Positions 55,611 to 63,768 of a stretch of DNA of 64,000 nucleotides are shown here, piece after piece. The translations under genes were made by a program, and so were the position numbers. The stretch covers positions 18,426 through 82,425 of the forward strand of contig PNKE01000009.1 in assembly GCA_013822245.1 (NCBI GenBank), in the 5' to 3' direction. Within the stretch, counting starts at the first letter, position 1. Every line of letters starts with the position of its first letter. This stretch comes from Candidatus Solibacter sp. (GTDB lineage: Bacteria > Acidobacteriota > Terriglobia > Bryobacterales > Bryobacteraceae). The notes below the pieces were generated by a model that was not told where the DNA came from, ran no database searches, and worked only from the letters and a program-made list of their open reading frames with translations.

Positions 55611-56365
55611 ATAAGGCGGAACAGGTGTTTCGGGTCTGATTCAAGACTTTCTAGGCTAGGGTCAATTACATAAGTCGTCATCGACTTCATGCATCCCGTC
55701 TCAGGCTGGACGCGGATTCCGGCATGCTGGAGGCCGAGGACGGGCTTGACCTCCGTCAGAAGAACCGCGTCGAGGAGACTATCGGAGTCTGCGGCTTCAA
55801 CAGAGGAGAATTCTGCAGCGCGCGCTTGAAGGTCTGGGAGGCGGCCAAGCGGGCTTTGATCAGCGTAGCCAGTGAAGCATCAAACCTGCCCGCCGAGACT
55901 CGCGCCGACATGCTCATACCTCTGGGCCCGGCGCAAGTCTGCAAGTTCGCCGCCAGATCCGCCCTCACGCGAAATGACGAGGAAGAGCTTCCGCGGAAGG
56001 ATAGAGCGGACTTCGAGGCTGCCAGCAGGCCCAGCTAACGCCAACAGTCCGTGGTGGAAGTCCCGCTTGTCCGCGGTGCGCTCGCCGCCGGGCCGGGATG
56101 CGAGCAGCGGCGTCGAAAGCCATGCCCTCCATCGGAAAGGAGCTGCCGTGAAGCAGATCGCCCTGCGCCGCCGCAGCCCTTTGGGCGGCGACTCGCTTGC
56201 CGCGATAGCTTCGTCGGCCGCCGTCGCGGATGAAGAGCATCGACGTCCTCCTCCCGCCTCGCTCTCACGGCAAGTGTTCTGGTCCGGGCGGCCGCACGCG
56301 ACTTCTACCACGGGCCGCAAACCAAGCCGTGTGCGGGTGAAACATGCAGGTTAAACTCAGACCAA
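55611..56365. other. gene-poor stretch, no recognisable gene
   Basis: Frames of up to about 160 codons exist on both strands, but none gives a protein I recognise, and their residue makeup is that of chance GC-rich frames. One possible small gene starts at GTG 56148 behind AAGGAG (68 residues, MKQIALRRRSPLGG...); I would not call it. Strand composition shifts from G-rich to C-rich on the + strand across this interval. It may hold decayed sequence or an insertion or inversion boundary. Confidence 0.55.
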
Positions 56366-57250
56366 ATGCTCAATCGGGGCTACGCCTTCAACTCAGTCAT
56401 CGCCGCCGGCCACCGCGGTCAAACCCTGCTTTCCCACTTGGCGACGCATTACCCGCATTCCACCCCGGAAGCCTGGCAGCAGCGCCTCGATAACGGCGAA
56501 CTCACCCTCGACGGCCTCATCGCCACCGGCCGCGAACCCCTCCTTCCCGGCCAGACCCTCGTCTGGAACCGCCCGCCCTGGATCGAACCGCCCGCCCCGC
56601 GCCACTTCGAAATCCTCTTTGAAGACCCCCACCTCTTGGCCGTCAACAAGCCCAACGGACTGCCCACCCTGCCCGGCGCCGGCTTCATGGAAAGCACCCT
56701 CCTGCGACTGGTGCGGCAGCGCGCCCCCACGGCCAACCCCGTCCACCGCCTCGGCCGCGGCGCCTCCGGCATCGTCCTCTTCGCCAAGACGCCGCAGGCC
56801 GCATCCCGTCTCTCCGCCACTTGGAACACGCCCAAAACCGAAAAGATCTACCGCGCGCTGGCCCAAAACGTCGCCCTTGACGGCGCCTACGAAATCCTCA
56901 CCCCCATCGGACTCGTCCCGCACCCGCGCCTCGGCCGCGTCTGGGCCGCCGACCCCAACGGCAAACCCTCGAAGTCACTGGCCACGGTAATCGCCCGCTC
57001 CGCCGCCACAACCACCTTCGCCGTCGGCCTCCATTCAGGCCGCGCTCACCAGGTCAGGATTCACCTCGCCTCCATCGGCCATCCCCTCGTCGGCGACCCC
57101 CTCTACGGCCCCACCGGCCACCCCCTCGAAAACCTCCCCGGACTCCCCGGCGACCTCGGCTATCTCCTCCACGCCCAGTTCCTCCGCTTCCCTCACCCCA
57201 TCACCGGCCAACAAATCCACCTCGCCGCGCCCCTGCCCCCCGGCCTCTGA
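56366..57250 (+). CDS. RluA-family pseudouridine synthase, catalytic Asp replaced
   Basis: 294 residues. N-terminal S4-like part (about 1-70, WQQRLDNGELTLDGLIATG), then the catalytic domain (about 80-294): ILFEDPHLLAVNKPNGLPTL, PVHRLGRGASGIVLFAKT, LHSGRAHQVRIHLASIGHPLVGDPLYG. In active RluA enzymes the motif is HRLD; here residue 130 is Gly. A HRLGRG variant exists in some RluA relatives, including plant ones as I recall, so this may be a subfamily with altered or no isomerase activity. Codons are extremely C-ending, unlike accBC. It is the first gene right of the 55.6-56.4 kb break. Confidence 0.85.
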   Translation: MLNRGYAFNSVIAAGHRGQTLLSHLATHYPHSTPEAWQQRLDNGELTLDGLIATGREPLLPGQTLVWNRPPWIEPPAPRHFEILFEDPHLLAVNKPNGLPTLPGAGFMESTLLRLVRQRAPTANPVHRLGRGASGIVLFAKTPQAASRLSATWNTPKTEKIYRALAQNVALDGAYEILTPIGLVPHPRLGRVWAADPNGKPSKSLATVIARSAATTTFAVGLHSGRAHQVRIHLASIGHPLVGDPLYGPTGHPLENLPGLPGDLGYLLHAQFLRFPHPITGQQIHLAAPLPPGL

Positions 57251-57370
57251 CCGCACCAGCAGCCTGTGGCCACCGTGGCCCGCGACGGCCCGGTCCTCTC
57301 CCAAACCGCTGCGCCCCGCCCCGGCCCTTAACCCTGCGCCATCCCCCTGAAAAACTTGCACTTCTCAGTA

Positions 57371-57400
57371 TTGACCCAGCCCACCGCCCAATGGTACTGT
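57371..57400 (+). promoter_or_regulatory. promoter of the PEP-CTERM gene, likely leaderless
   Basis: TTGACC (57371-57376) and TACTGT (57395-57400) are 18 bp apart. The predicted start site, seven bases after the -10 box, is 57407, the A of the ATG itself, and no ribosome site is visible. Confidence 0.55.
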
Positions 57401-57406
57401 GCAAAA

Positions 57407-58279
57407 ATGACCATGAAAACCGTACTCCTACTTCTTGCTCTCGCTGCGACTTCCATGCTCTGGGCTGCTCCGGTAAACCCGGGTGTCACTGTCAACTCCG
57501 GCGTCTGGACTCAAATCGGTAACAACTGCCGGGGAAACGGTACGGGCTTCTGTGTCGCCGACGCCATCGCCGACTCCTATGACGGCGCGGCCCACCTCCG
57601 CGTGAACGGCGCCAACTACAGCGCCTCGAATCCGTCAGACCTCACCGGCAACACCTACACCGGCGGCGCCGCCTCCATGTCCGGTCTCGACGTCTCGCTT
57701 CAGTACACCTTCCTCGACTCCACTCTCATGCGTGCCCTGGCCACCTTCACTAACCCCACCACCGGCCTCATTTCCACCTCCTTCGAATTCGAGTCCAACA
57801 GCGGCGCCGATAGCAGCATGCAGTTTGTCACCACCAGCAGCGGCGATGCCATCTTCTCGGCCGCCGACATGTGGGCCGTCGTCGATGACGGCAACCTCTC
57901 GGGCGGCGACACTTCCACCCTCTACGTCTTCTTCGGACCCGGAGCCCCCAGCACACCCAACGCCGTGTTCAACACCACCACCTTCGTTGGCGCAGGCAAC
58001 CAGGGCGTCCGCGCCCAGTTCAACCTCGATGTCGCCGCCGGCCAGACCCTTCGTTACCTCTTCTTCCTCGGTCTTGACAATACCGCCGCCGGTGCCACCG
58101 CGCTCGCCCAGCAGTTCAATTCCAACCCCGGCCCCGCCCTGCTCGGCGGCCTCTCTCCCTCCGAGTTGAACTCGATCCAGAACTTCAACTTCGGCGTGAG
58201 CGAGATCCCCGAGCCCTCCACCGTAGCCATGGCCGCTGCCGGCCTGGTTGCGCTGCTGGCTCTCCGGCGCCGCCGCTAA
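57407..58279 (+). CDS. PEP-CTERM sorting-domain exported protein
   Basis: 290 residues from ATG 57407 (57413 also possible). Signal peptide at the start (TVLLLLALAATSMLWAAP). The mature part is a beta-rich, Gly/Ser/Thr/Asn-rich domain (VTVNSGVWTQIGNN, CRGNGTGFCV, GGAASMSGLDVSLQYTF, FFGPGAPS) of unknown function. The C-terminus is a textbook PEP-CTERM signal: IPEPSTVAMAAAGLVALLALRRRR (Pro-Glu-Pro, helix, Arg cluster), which directs cutting by an exosortase and likely surface or EPS attachment. No exosortase gene is in the window. Confidence 0.9.
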   Translation: MTMKTVLLLLALAATSMLWAAPVNPGVTVNSGVWTQIGNNCRGNGTGFCVADAIADSYDGAAHLRVNGANYSASNPSDLTGNTYTGGAASMSGLDVSLQYTFLDSTLMRALATFTNPTTGLISTSFEFESNSGADSSMQFVTTSSGDAIFSAADMWAVVDDGNLSGGDTSTLYVFFGPGAPSTPNAVFNTTTFVGAGNQGVRAQFNLDVAAGQTLRYLFFLGLDNTAAGATALAQQFNSNPGPALLGGLSPSELNSIQNFNFGVSEIPEPSTVAMAAAGLVALLALRRRR

Positions 58280-58288
58280 CTCGATTAC

Positions 58289-58313
58289 GGGGGCTGCCAC
58301 ACACGCAGCCCCC
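58289..58313. terminator. bidirectional hairpin between convergent genes
   Basis: GGGGGCTGC (58289-58297) pairs perfectly with GCAGCCCCC (58305-58313), 9 bp with a 7 nt loop, 9 bases after the PEP-CTERM stop and 19 before the stop of the convergent methyltransferase. No T-run, but position and stability favour a two-way terminator. Confidence 0.65.
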
Positions 58314-58332
58314 GACTCCACACGCGCCCGGC

Positions 58333-58935
58333 TCACTCGCCCGCGTACTTCGCCTTCGCCTCCGCCGTCACCGTCCACACATACACCGTCCGCCACTCCA
58401 TCTGGATCTGGTCGTCCGCCTCCCAGTCGCCCATGTCGAACTGGTGCGACACGATCCGCGAACCCACCTTCAAATCCTTCAGCAATTTCGGCCGCAGCCG
58501 CATGTTGACCTCCGGCAGCAGGTACAGCGTCACCAGCGTTGCATCGCGGAAATCGGCGTCGAACAGGTTGCCCTGGATGAACTTCACCTTGCCCGTCACG
58601 CCCGCATTTTCCGCGTTCTCGTTCGCTTCCTTGATCCGCTCCGGATCGATGTCATAGCCCGTCCCGCGCGCCGCGCCGAAATTCTGCACCGCCGTGATGA
58701 CGATTCGCCCGTCGCCGCACCCCAGGTCGTAATGGATATCGCCCTTCTTGGCCTTGCCGAGTTTCAGCATCCTCTCGACCACCTCGACCGGCGTCGGCAC
58801 ATAGGGTACGTCCTTCTGGACCTCCGGCTCCTGAGCGGCCGCCGTCATGCCCATGGCGAGCGCAATCGAGAACGCCGCCAGCACCCGCGCTCCGCGCCCC
58901 CATCCGCGTACATCCTCCGAACATTTCAGTCTCAT
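58333..58935 (-). CDS. exported class I SAM-dependent methyltransferase-like protein
   Basis: 200 residues. A signal-type N-terminus (VLAAFSIALAMGMTAAAQ) precedes PYVPTPVEVVERMLKLGKAKKGD, the SAM-binding motif I YDLGCGDGRIVI (about 68-79), GTGYDIDPERI (motif II acidic residue) and VTLYLLPEVNMRLRPKLL. Methyltransferase folds with a signal peptide recur in Acidobacteriota, but SAM is not expected outside the cytoplasm, so either the peptide is an uncleaved anchor with the enzyme inside, or the domain binds another ligand. Substrate unknown. Convergent with the PEP-CTERM gene. Confidence 0.75.
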   Translation of the reverse strand: MRLKCSEDVRGWGRGARVLAAFSIALAMGMTAAAQEPEVQKDVPYVPTPVEVVERMLKLGKAKKGDIHYDLGCGDGRIVITAVQNFGAARGTGYDIDPERIKEANENAENAGVTGKVKFIQGNLFDADFRDATLVTLYLLPEVNMRLRPKLLKDLKVGSRIVSHQFDMGDWEADDQIQMEWRTVYVWTVTAEAKAKYAGE

Positions 58936-59234
58936 GGGCCAGAGTCTATCATGTGCCGGCGTCTGGACTCCATGCCCGCTTCATTCCTGTCGCCGCCAAT
59001 TGAGAATGTCCCGCTTGCGCCAGTTGGACCCTCATCGCTCGATAACGCCCGGTGCCCCGCCAGAGCCGCGAGGATTCCCCTGTATAAGGCGCGTCGGCGG
59101 GTCGGCGGCAGGGGAACGGCGGTGCTCCGGAGTTTGCGGCATCTCCAGGCCCACTTCGGCGTGTGCCCTTTACCGGCTAAAGAGGTCCGCTTCCCGTTGA
59201 GAGGCGCACCCCGGCCGGTCTTCCGCAAAATAAG

Positions 59235-59450
59235 GGGGCTCGAAATCCATCGGACCGCCGCCAGGAGGTCGATGGCGTCCTGGCAGATGTCATCGAGGAG
59301 GTTTACGTTCTGCCGGATGCCGGAGACGCTGTCGTCTAACGCCCGGGCCATCCGCTGGCTGGAGACCCCGTTTTGGTTCGCCTTCAGGATCATGTAGTGC
59401 TGCTGAATCGTGGCGAGCCATCCTCGGCGCAAAGCGCGGAATCGTCTCAC
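59235..59450 (-). pseudogene. fragment of a ParB/RepB-type plasmid partition protein
   Basis: A frame starting around GTG 59450 reads IQQHYMILKANQNGVSSQRM, ARALDDSVSGIRQNVNLLDD and ICQDAIDLLAAVRWISSPLI, which resembles the helical region of RepB-C/ParB-like proteins (the '...GVSEERIAKALDVD...IRxxRxLLDGICPEAVELL...' pattern). It covers only about 70 residues. Another frame just upstream reads LIEDRIVLP, also ParB-like, so a frameshift is likely. The other bases from 58936 to 59234 show nothing recognisable. Likely a relic of a mobile element next to the RecQ/DprA pair. Confidence 0.55.
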
Positions 59451-59509
59451 GGAAGTACAATACGGTCTTCGATTAGCTCACCCGAAGCACAAGTGGTGGG
59501 CGGCGCCCC

Positions 59510-61594
59510 ATGCAAGCACAAGCCCTCCAACTTCTCCGGCAAGCGCTCGGCGACAACACCGCGGCATTCCGCGATGGGCAGTGGCAGGCGATCTCCGCAC
59601 TGGTTCAGCGGAGGGCGCGCCTCCTCGTGGTCCAGCGGACCGGGTGGGGCAAGAGCCTCGTGTACTTCCTCGCCACGTGGCTTCTACGCGATCAAGGCGC
59701 GGGCTGCACAATTCTCATCTCGCCGCTTCTATCTCTGATGAGGAACCAGATCGCCGCGGCCCGAAGGATCGGAGTCAGAGCGGAGACAATCAACTCAACG
59801 AACGAGACAGAATGGCAGCGGATTGAAGCCGGTTTGCACCGGAATGAAATCGACGTGCTTTTGATCTCGCCTGAGCGGCTCGCCAATGACGGCTTCGTCA
59901 ACCGTTGCCTCCTGCCCATCGCAAACAGGGTAGGTCTGTTTGTGGTGGATGAGGCCCACTGCATTTCGGACTGGGGCCACGACTTCCGCCCGAATTACCG
60001 GCGGATTGTCAGAATACTCAGGGCGCTTCCGCGTACCATCCCGGTTCTAGCCACAACCGCGACGGCGAACGATCGGGTTGTCGGAGACATCATCGAGCAA
60101 CTCGGACCGAATCTGGAGGTCCAGCGCGGCCCGTTGACGCGGGCGAGCCTCAGTCTCCAGAACATCAACCTGCGTTCGCAGGCGGAGCGCATGGCTTGGC
60201 TTGCCAGCCTCCTTCTCAAACTGCCCGGAAGCGGCATCGTTTACACGCTGACGGTTCGGGACTCGGAAGGCCTCGCCTATTGGCTCCAGTCTCAGGGGAT
60301 CGATGCCGAACCCTACTACGGCGCCATGGAGACGATCCAGCGGGAAGCCCTGGAAAACCGCCTGCTCAACAACGAGGTCAAAGCCCTGGTGGCTACCGTC
60401 GCTCTCGGGATGGGTTTCGATAAGCCCGACCTCGGATTCGTCATCCACTACCAGCGGCCCCCCTCGGTTGTGCACTATTACCAACAGGTTGGGCGGGCGG
60501 GACGCGCTGTCGACAATGCCTATGGCATTCTGCTGAACGGCGAAGAAGATGATGCCATCGCGGATTATTTCATCCGGACGGCCTTTCCAACGCCGCAAGA
60601 CGTGGACCAGCTTCTGGCCGCTATGCGAACCGCTGACGGCGCGCTGACCATCCCAAAGCTTCAGCAGCGAGTCAATCTCTCGAAGGGCAAGATTGACAGA
60701 ATCCTGGACTTTCTGTTGCTCGAATCGCCTGCGCCCATTCAGAAGACGGCAGGCAGCTACGTGCTGAACCCGGTGCGCTGGCAGATGCCCGCGGACAGGA
60801 TTGAACGGATCACCAGCCTGCGCCGGGCTGAGTTGGAGCGAATGAGAGTCTACGTGGGAAACCAGGATTGTCTCATGCAATTCCTGGCAGAAGAGTTGAA
60901 CGACCCAAACGCCGGGCCGTGCGGTAAGTGCGTGAATTGTAATGGACAACTCCTGGCTGAAGACTATCCCGAAGAGCTTGCTCAGGCGGCGGTGGAATTC
61001 CTCGATCGTATGGAGAATCAAATACAGCCACGAAAGCGTTGGCCGGCGGGGCTGGCCAACCCGGAGATGCGCGGGAATATCTCAATCAACGAGCAAGCGC
61101 GCGAGGGTCGTGCTTTGTGCCGGTGGGGTGATGCCGCTTTCGGCGCGCTCGTGCGCCGGGGCAAGCAGCACGATCATCGCTTCGACGACCGGCTCGTCGA
61201 TGCCGCCGCCCGGCTGATCGCCAACCGTTGGCGGCCCGATCCGGCGCCGGCTTGGGTGACCTGCGTTCCCTCGAGACGGCACCAGACTCTTGTCCCTGAT
61301 TTCGCGCGGCGTCTTGCCCGCCGACTGGAACTCACGTTCGTGGAGTGCATTCGCAAGGTGAGGGATACTGAACCCCAGAAAACTCGCGCCAACAGCTTCC
61401 AGCGGGCTCAGAACCTGCTGGGGGCGTTCGCTGTCGGCCAGGCGACGGTTAGGCCGGAGCCCGTGCTGCTGATCGACGACATGGTCGATTCGAAATGGAC
61501 CTTCACTGTGGCCGCGGCTTTGTTGCGCCGGGCCGGAAGCGGCCCGGTTCATCCGTTTGCGCTGGCGGACAGTTCTTCGGAGGATAATGACTAG
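59510..61594 (+). CDS. RecQ-family helicase fused to a phosphoribosyltransferase domain
   Basis: 694 residues. Helicase: ATP loop RTGWGKSLVYF (43-53), SPLLSLMRNQ, LISPERL, VVDEAHCISDWGHDFRPNYRRI (DEAH 147-150), ATTATA, GSGIVYTLTVRD, VATVALGMGFDKPDLGFVIHY and QQVGRAGRA. A RecQ-type zinc site follows (C...PCGKCVNC, about 455-485). In place of an HRDC domain, the last 130 residues hold a ComF-like phosphoribosyltransferase domain: WVTCVPSRRHQTLVPDFARRLA and the PRPP loop VLLIDDMVDSKWTFTVAAALLR. The next gene is dprA-like. This pairing resembles the ShosTA toxin-antitoxin/defence system (PRTase toxin, DprA antitoxin), with a helicase added. Confidence 0.9.
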   Translation: MQAQALQLLRQALGDNTAAFRDGQWQAISALVQRRARLLVVQRTGWGKSLVYFLATWLLRDQGAGCTILISPLLSLMRNQIAAARRIGVRAETINSTNETEWQRIEAGLHRNEIDVLLISPERLANDGFVNRCLLPIANRVGLFVVDEAHCISDWGHDFRPNYRRIVRILRALPRTIPVLATTATANDRVVGDIIEQLGPNLEVQRGPLTRASLSLQNINLRSQAERMAWLASLLLKLPGSGIVYTLTVRDSEGLAYWLQSQGIDAEPYYGAMETIQREALENRLLNNEVKALVATVALGMGFDKPDLGFVIHYQRPPSVVHYYQQVGRAGRAVDNAYGILLNGEEDDAIADYFIRTAFPTPQDVDQLLAAMRTADGALTIPKLQQRVNLSKGKIDRILDFLLLESPAPIQKTAGSYVLNPVRWQMPADRIERITSLRRAELERMRVYVGNQDCLMQFLAEELNDPNAGPCGKCVNCNGQLLAEDYPEELAQAAVEFLDRMENQIQPRKRWPAGLANPEMRGNISINEQAREGRALCRWGDAAFGALVRRGKQHDHRFDDRLVDAAARLIANRWRPDPAPAWVTCVPSRRHQTLVPDFARRLARRLELTFVECIRKVRDTEPQKTRANSFQRAQNLLGAFAVGQATVRPEPVLLIDDMVDSKWTFTVAAALLRRAGSGPVHPFALADSSSEDND

Positions 61595-61597
61595 GAG

Positions 61598-62917
61598 ATG
61601 CAATTGGAGTCGACTCTGACGGCTGATACCCAAGCGGTGCTCCTCCTGTGCGGGGAACTCGGCCAGCGCGGAGGCAACAGCCTGAAGCCCCTCGGCCTGC
61701 GGCAATACAACAATTTGGCCACATGGCTGAAAACAGAAGGCTTGCGTCCAGGCGATCTCCTGACGTCAGAAGGCAGAATAAGGCTCGGCGGACTGCAAAC
61801 CGCCGAAGTCAACCCTGACCGCGTTTCGCCGTTGCTGGAACGCGGCACTGCCCTTGCCCTTGTCGTCGAGAGGTGGGAACGAAGCGGCCTCTGGGTGATC
61901 AGCCGTAGCGATAGCTGTTATCCCGAACGTCTCAAACGGTACCTCGGGCAGGCAGCCCCACCCCTCCTCTACGGCGTCGGTTCGAAAAGCCTGCTCAGTC
62001 GTGGGGGCCTCGCCGTCGTCGGGTCGCGTGACCGGTCGGAAGAGGACGGCGAGTTCGCGCGCCGGGTAGGAAAGCATTGCGCCAAGGAAGGCATCGCGAT
62101 CATCTCGGGCGCCGCCAAAGGGATCGACCGGGATGCGATGACGGGCGCCCTGGATGTTGGGGGATCGGCGCTGGGGGTTCTCGCTGAAGGCCTTGCCAGG
62201 ACCGCTACGTCGGGCCAGTACCGCGCGGGATTGGTGAGCGATCATCTGACCTTGGTCTCGCCGTTTGATCCCGATTCGAGATGGTTCGCCTACAACGCGA
62301 TGGAGAGAAACAAACTTCTGTACGGTCTCGGCGATGCAGCGCTGGTGGTTGCGAGTTCAGCCGATTCTGGGGGCACATGGGCAGGTGCTACCGAGGCGAT
62401 CCAGGTCGGCAAGGTAAAGGTCTTCGTGAAATCTATAGGCGTCCTTGCGCCAGGGAATCCGAAATTAGTGCGCATGGGAGGAGTTCCCTTTCCCTCGGAG
62501 CCATGGGAAAACCTTCTATCGTTGTTTAGCGCGCCTGAAGAGAAAAACGGACAACTGTTCTCCGCGGATGCCTGGCAATCTGTACCCGCCGTGGAACCGG
62601 GCGCTGAGGCCGCGGCCGCTGCTCCGCCGGACTTTCCTCCTACTGAGAAGCAGATGGCGCCCGCTGAAACGCTGGCCGGGGAATCGGCCCCGTCCGCGGA
62701 AACCGAGCCCACCCGCGACGGCTACACACTGGGGATCAACGCCGTGCTGGCGCTTCTCCAGGAGCCACGGTCCAATGAGTGGCTTGCGAACAAAGTATGC
62801 GTTCGCACGGCGCAAATGAAGGACTGGCTGGACAGAGGTGTCCGTGAAGGCCGAATTCTAAAGTTGAAAAAGCCAGTACGTTACGTGGCACATACGCCGA
62901 CTCTTTTTACGGAGTAA
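61598..62917 (+). CDS. DprA/Smf-like Rossmann-fold protein
   Basis: 439 residues, 3 bp after the RecQ-PRTase gene. An N-terminal helical part (about 1-110) is followed by PERLKRYLGQAAPPLLYGVG, the Rossmann core GLAVVGSRDRSEEDGEFARRVG, IAIISGAAKGIDRDAMTGAL and GGSALGVLAEGLAR. A Pro/Ala-rich linker (about 330-375) leads to a winged-helix end (INAVLALLQEPRSNEWLANKV). Housekeeping DprA loads RecA on incoming ssDNA. Here the tight coupling, the long linker and lack of competence genes suggest a defence or antitoxin role like ShosA. Confidence 0.87.
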   Translation: MQLESTLTADTQAVLLLCGELGQRGGNSLKPLGLRQYNNLATWLKTEGLRPGDLLTSEGRIRLGGLQTAEVNPDRVSPLLERGTALALVVERWERSGLWVISRSDSCYPERLKRYLGQAAPPLLYGVGSKSLLSRGGLAVVGSRDRSEEDGEFARRVGKHCAKEGIAIISGAAKGIDRDAMTGALDVGGSALGVLAEGLARTATSGQYRAGLVSDHLTLVSPFDPDSRWFAYNAMERNKLLYGLGDAALVVASSADSGGTWAGATEAIQVGKVKVFVKSIGVLAPGNPKLVRMGGVPFPSEPWENLLSLFSAPEEKNGQLFSADAWQSVPAVEPGAEAAAAAPPDFPPTEKQMAPAETLAGESAPSAETEPTRDGYTLGINAVLALLQEPRSNEWLANKVCVRTAQMKDWLDRGVREGRILKLKKPVRYVAHTPTLFTE

Positions 62918-63064
62918 CTTGCCGGGCAACTCGAACAGCAGCCGCCCGGCCACATAGACCTTCTCGTGCTCGGGCAACCGCACCGGCAGCGTGTACATCG
63001 AGTTGCCGCTTTCCCAATCGATCCGGTACACCCCGATCTCACTGTGGGGCCAGCGCCTGCGCCC
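62858..63064 (-). pseudogene. short C-terminal gene fragment at the dprA 3' end
   Basis: A minus-strand frame reads RRWPHSEIGVYRIDWESGNS, MYTLPVRLPEHEKVYVAGRL and LFELPGKLL before running into dprA sequence and stopping at 62858. The residue pattern looks like real protein (balanced charges, beta-strand rhythm), and the similarity of strand composition to the 56-59 kb genes suggests a native gene cut off where the RecQ/DprA segment begins. I cannot name the family. Confidence 0.4.
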
Positions 63065-63107
63065 GGAAACCGGTTGACCACGGTGAGCACTGTTGACAAC
63101 CCGGCCG

Positions 63108-63422
63108 TTACGCCGCCTTCACTGTCAGCTTCACTCCGGTTGTCTTCTGGAGCACCAGGAGAATCGCGAAGAAATTCGCCGTGTTGGGGTTGCCCTTTGG
63201 CCCCAGCATCCGGTGCAGGCTTTTGCTGGGTTTCCCAAGCGCCGCTGCCAACTGCTCGAAGCCGATCGTCGCGTTGATCACATCGCGCAGGACTGCCTTG
63301 CCCGTGGCTTCGTCGCCGCCCAGATACGCATTCATGGCTTCCGTCAGCAGCGCCTTGCGAAACCCGCCATCCCGCTGGGCACGCTCGTAAACCGTCTCCC
63401 GAAACGCTTTGGTCAGTGCCAT
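63108..63422 (-). CDS. HigA-like addiction-module antitoxin (COG3636 type)
   Basis: 104 residues from ATG 63422. Core: LTKAFRETVYERAQRDGGFRKALLTEA, GDEATGKAVLRDVINATIGFEQLAAALGKPSKSLHRMLGPKGNPNTANFFAIL, which is the helix-turn-helix domain of this antitoxin family. It follows its toxin gene with a 5 bp gap; toxin-first order is the rule for this pair. The antitoxin should bind the shared promoter upstream of the toxin. Confidence 0.88.
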   Translation of the reverse strand: MALTKAFRETVYERAQRDGGFRKALLTEAMNAYLGGDEATGKAVLRDVINATIGFEQLAAALGKPSKSLHRMLGPKGNPNTANFFAILLVLQKTTGVKLTVKAA

Positions 63423-63427
63423 CTGCC

Positions 63428-63763
63428 TTATGCCTTTCCGCTCTTGCGTCGCTTGTATTCCACCCAAGCCGCCTGTGCCGCCATGATCGCGGCACTCTGT
63501 CGCTTCTTCGAACTGCCGCCCAGCAGGATCACGATCCGTTCGCCATCCTTACCGAAGTAGATCCTGTATCCCGGCCCGAAGTCGATCTTGAACTCGAACA
63601 CGCCACCGCCAACACCCTCAACGTTCGAAAAGTTCCCTTGGCCGAGCCGCGTCAGCGCCACCGCCACCCGGGCCGCCGCAGCCCCACTCAAGCCCTCGAA
63701 CCAGCGTCCGAACGCTGACCGGCCCGATGCGTCCAGGAACTCCCGGATTTCAGTTCCCCGCAT
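63428..63763 (-). CDS. HigB/RelE-like addiction-module toxin (TIGR02683 type)
   Basis: 111 residues from ATG 63763. Core: FLDASGRSAFGRWFEGLSGAAAARVAVALTRLGQGNFSNVEGVGGGVFEFKIDFGPGYRIYFGKDG, VILLGGSSKKRQSAAIMAAQ and a basic end. RelE-fold mRNA nuclease partner of the HigA-like gene. The region upstream (63764-63790) holds GGTAAC...GTTACC (63769-63787), a likely operator. Confidence 0.88.
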   Translation of the reverse strand: MRGTEIREFLDASGRSAFGRWFEGLSGAAAARVAVALTRLGQGNFSNVEGVGGGVFEFKIDFGPGYRIYFGKDGERIVILLGGSSKKRQSAAIMAAQAAWVEYKRRKSGKA

Positions 63764-63768
63764 ATCAG

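Noticed and set aside
55724..56354. Several overlapping frames of 70-160 codons on both strands
   Set aside because: None resembles a known protein, starts lack ribosome sites except GTG 56148, and they contradict each other; treated as non-coding or decayed.
61598..62917. Housekeeping dprA for natural competence
   Set aside because: It is 3 bp from a RecQ-PRTase gene, has an atypical linker and winged end, and no com or topA gene is near; a defence partner is more likely, though not proven.
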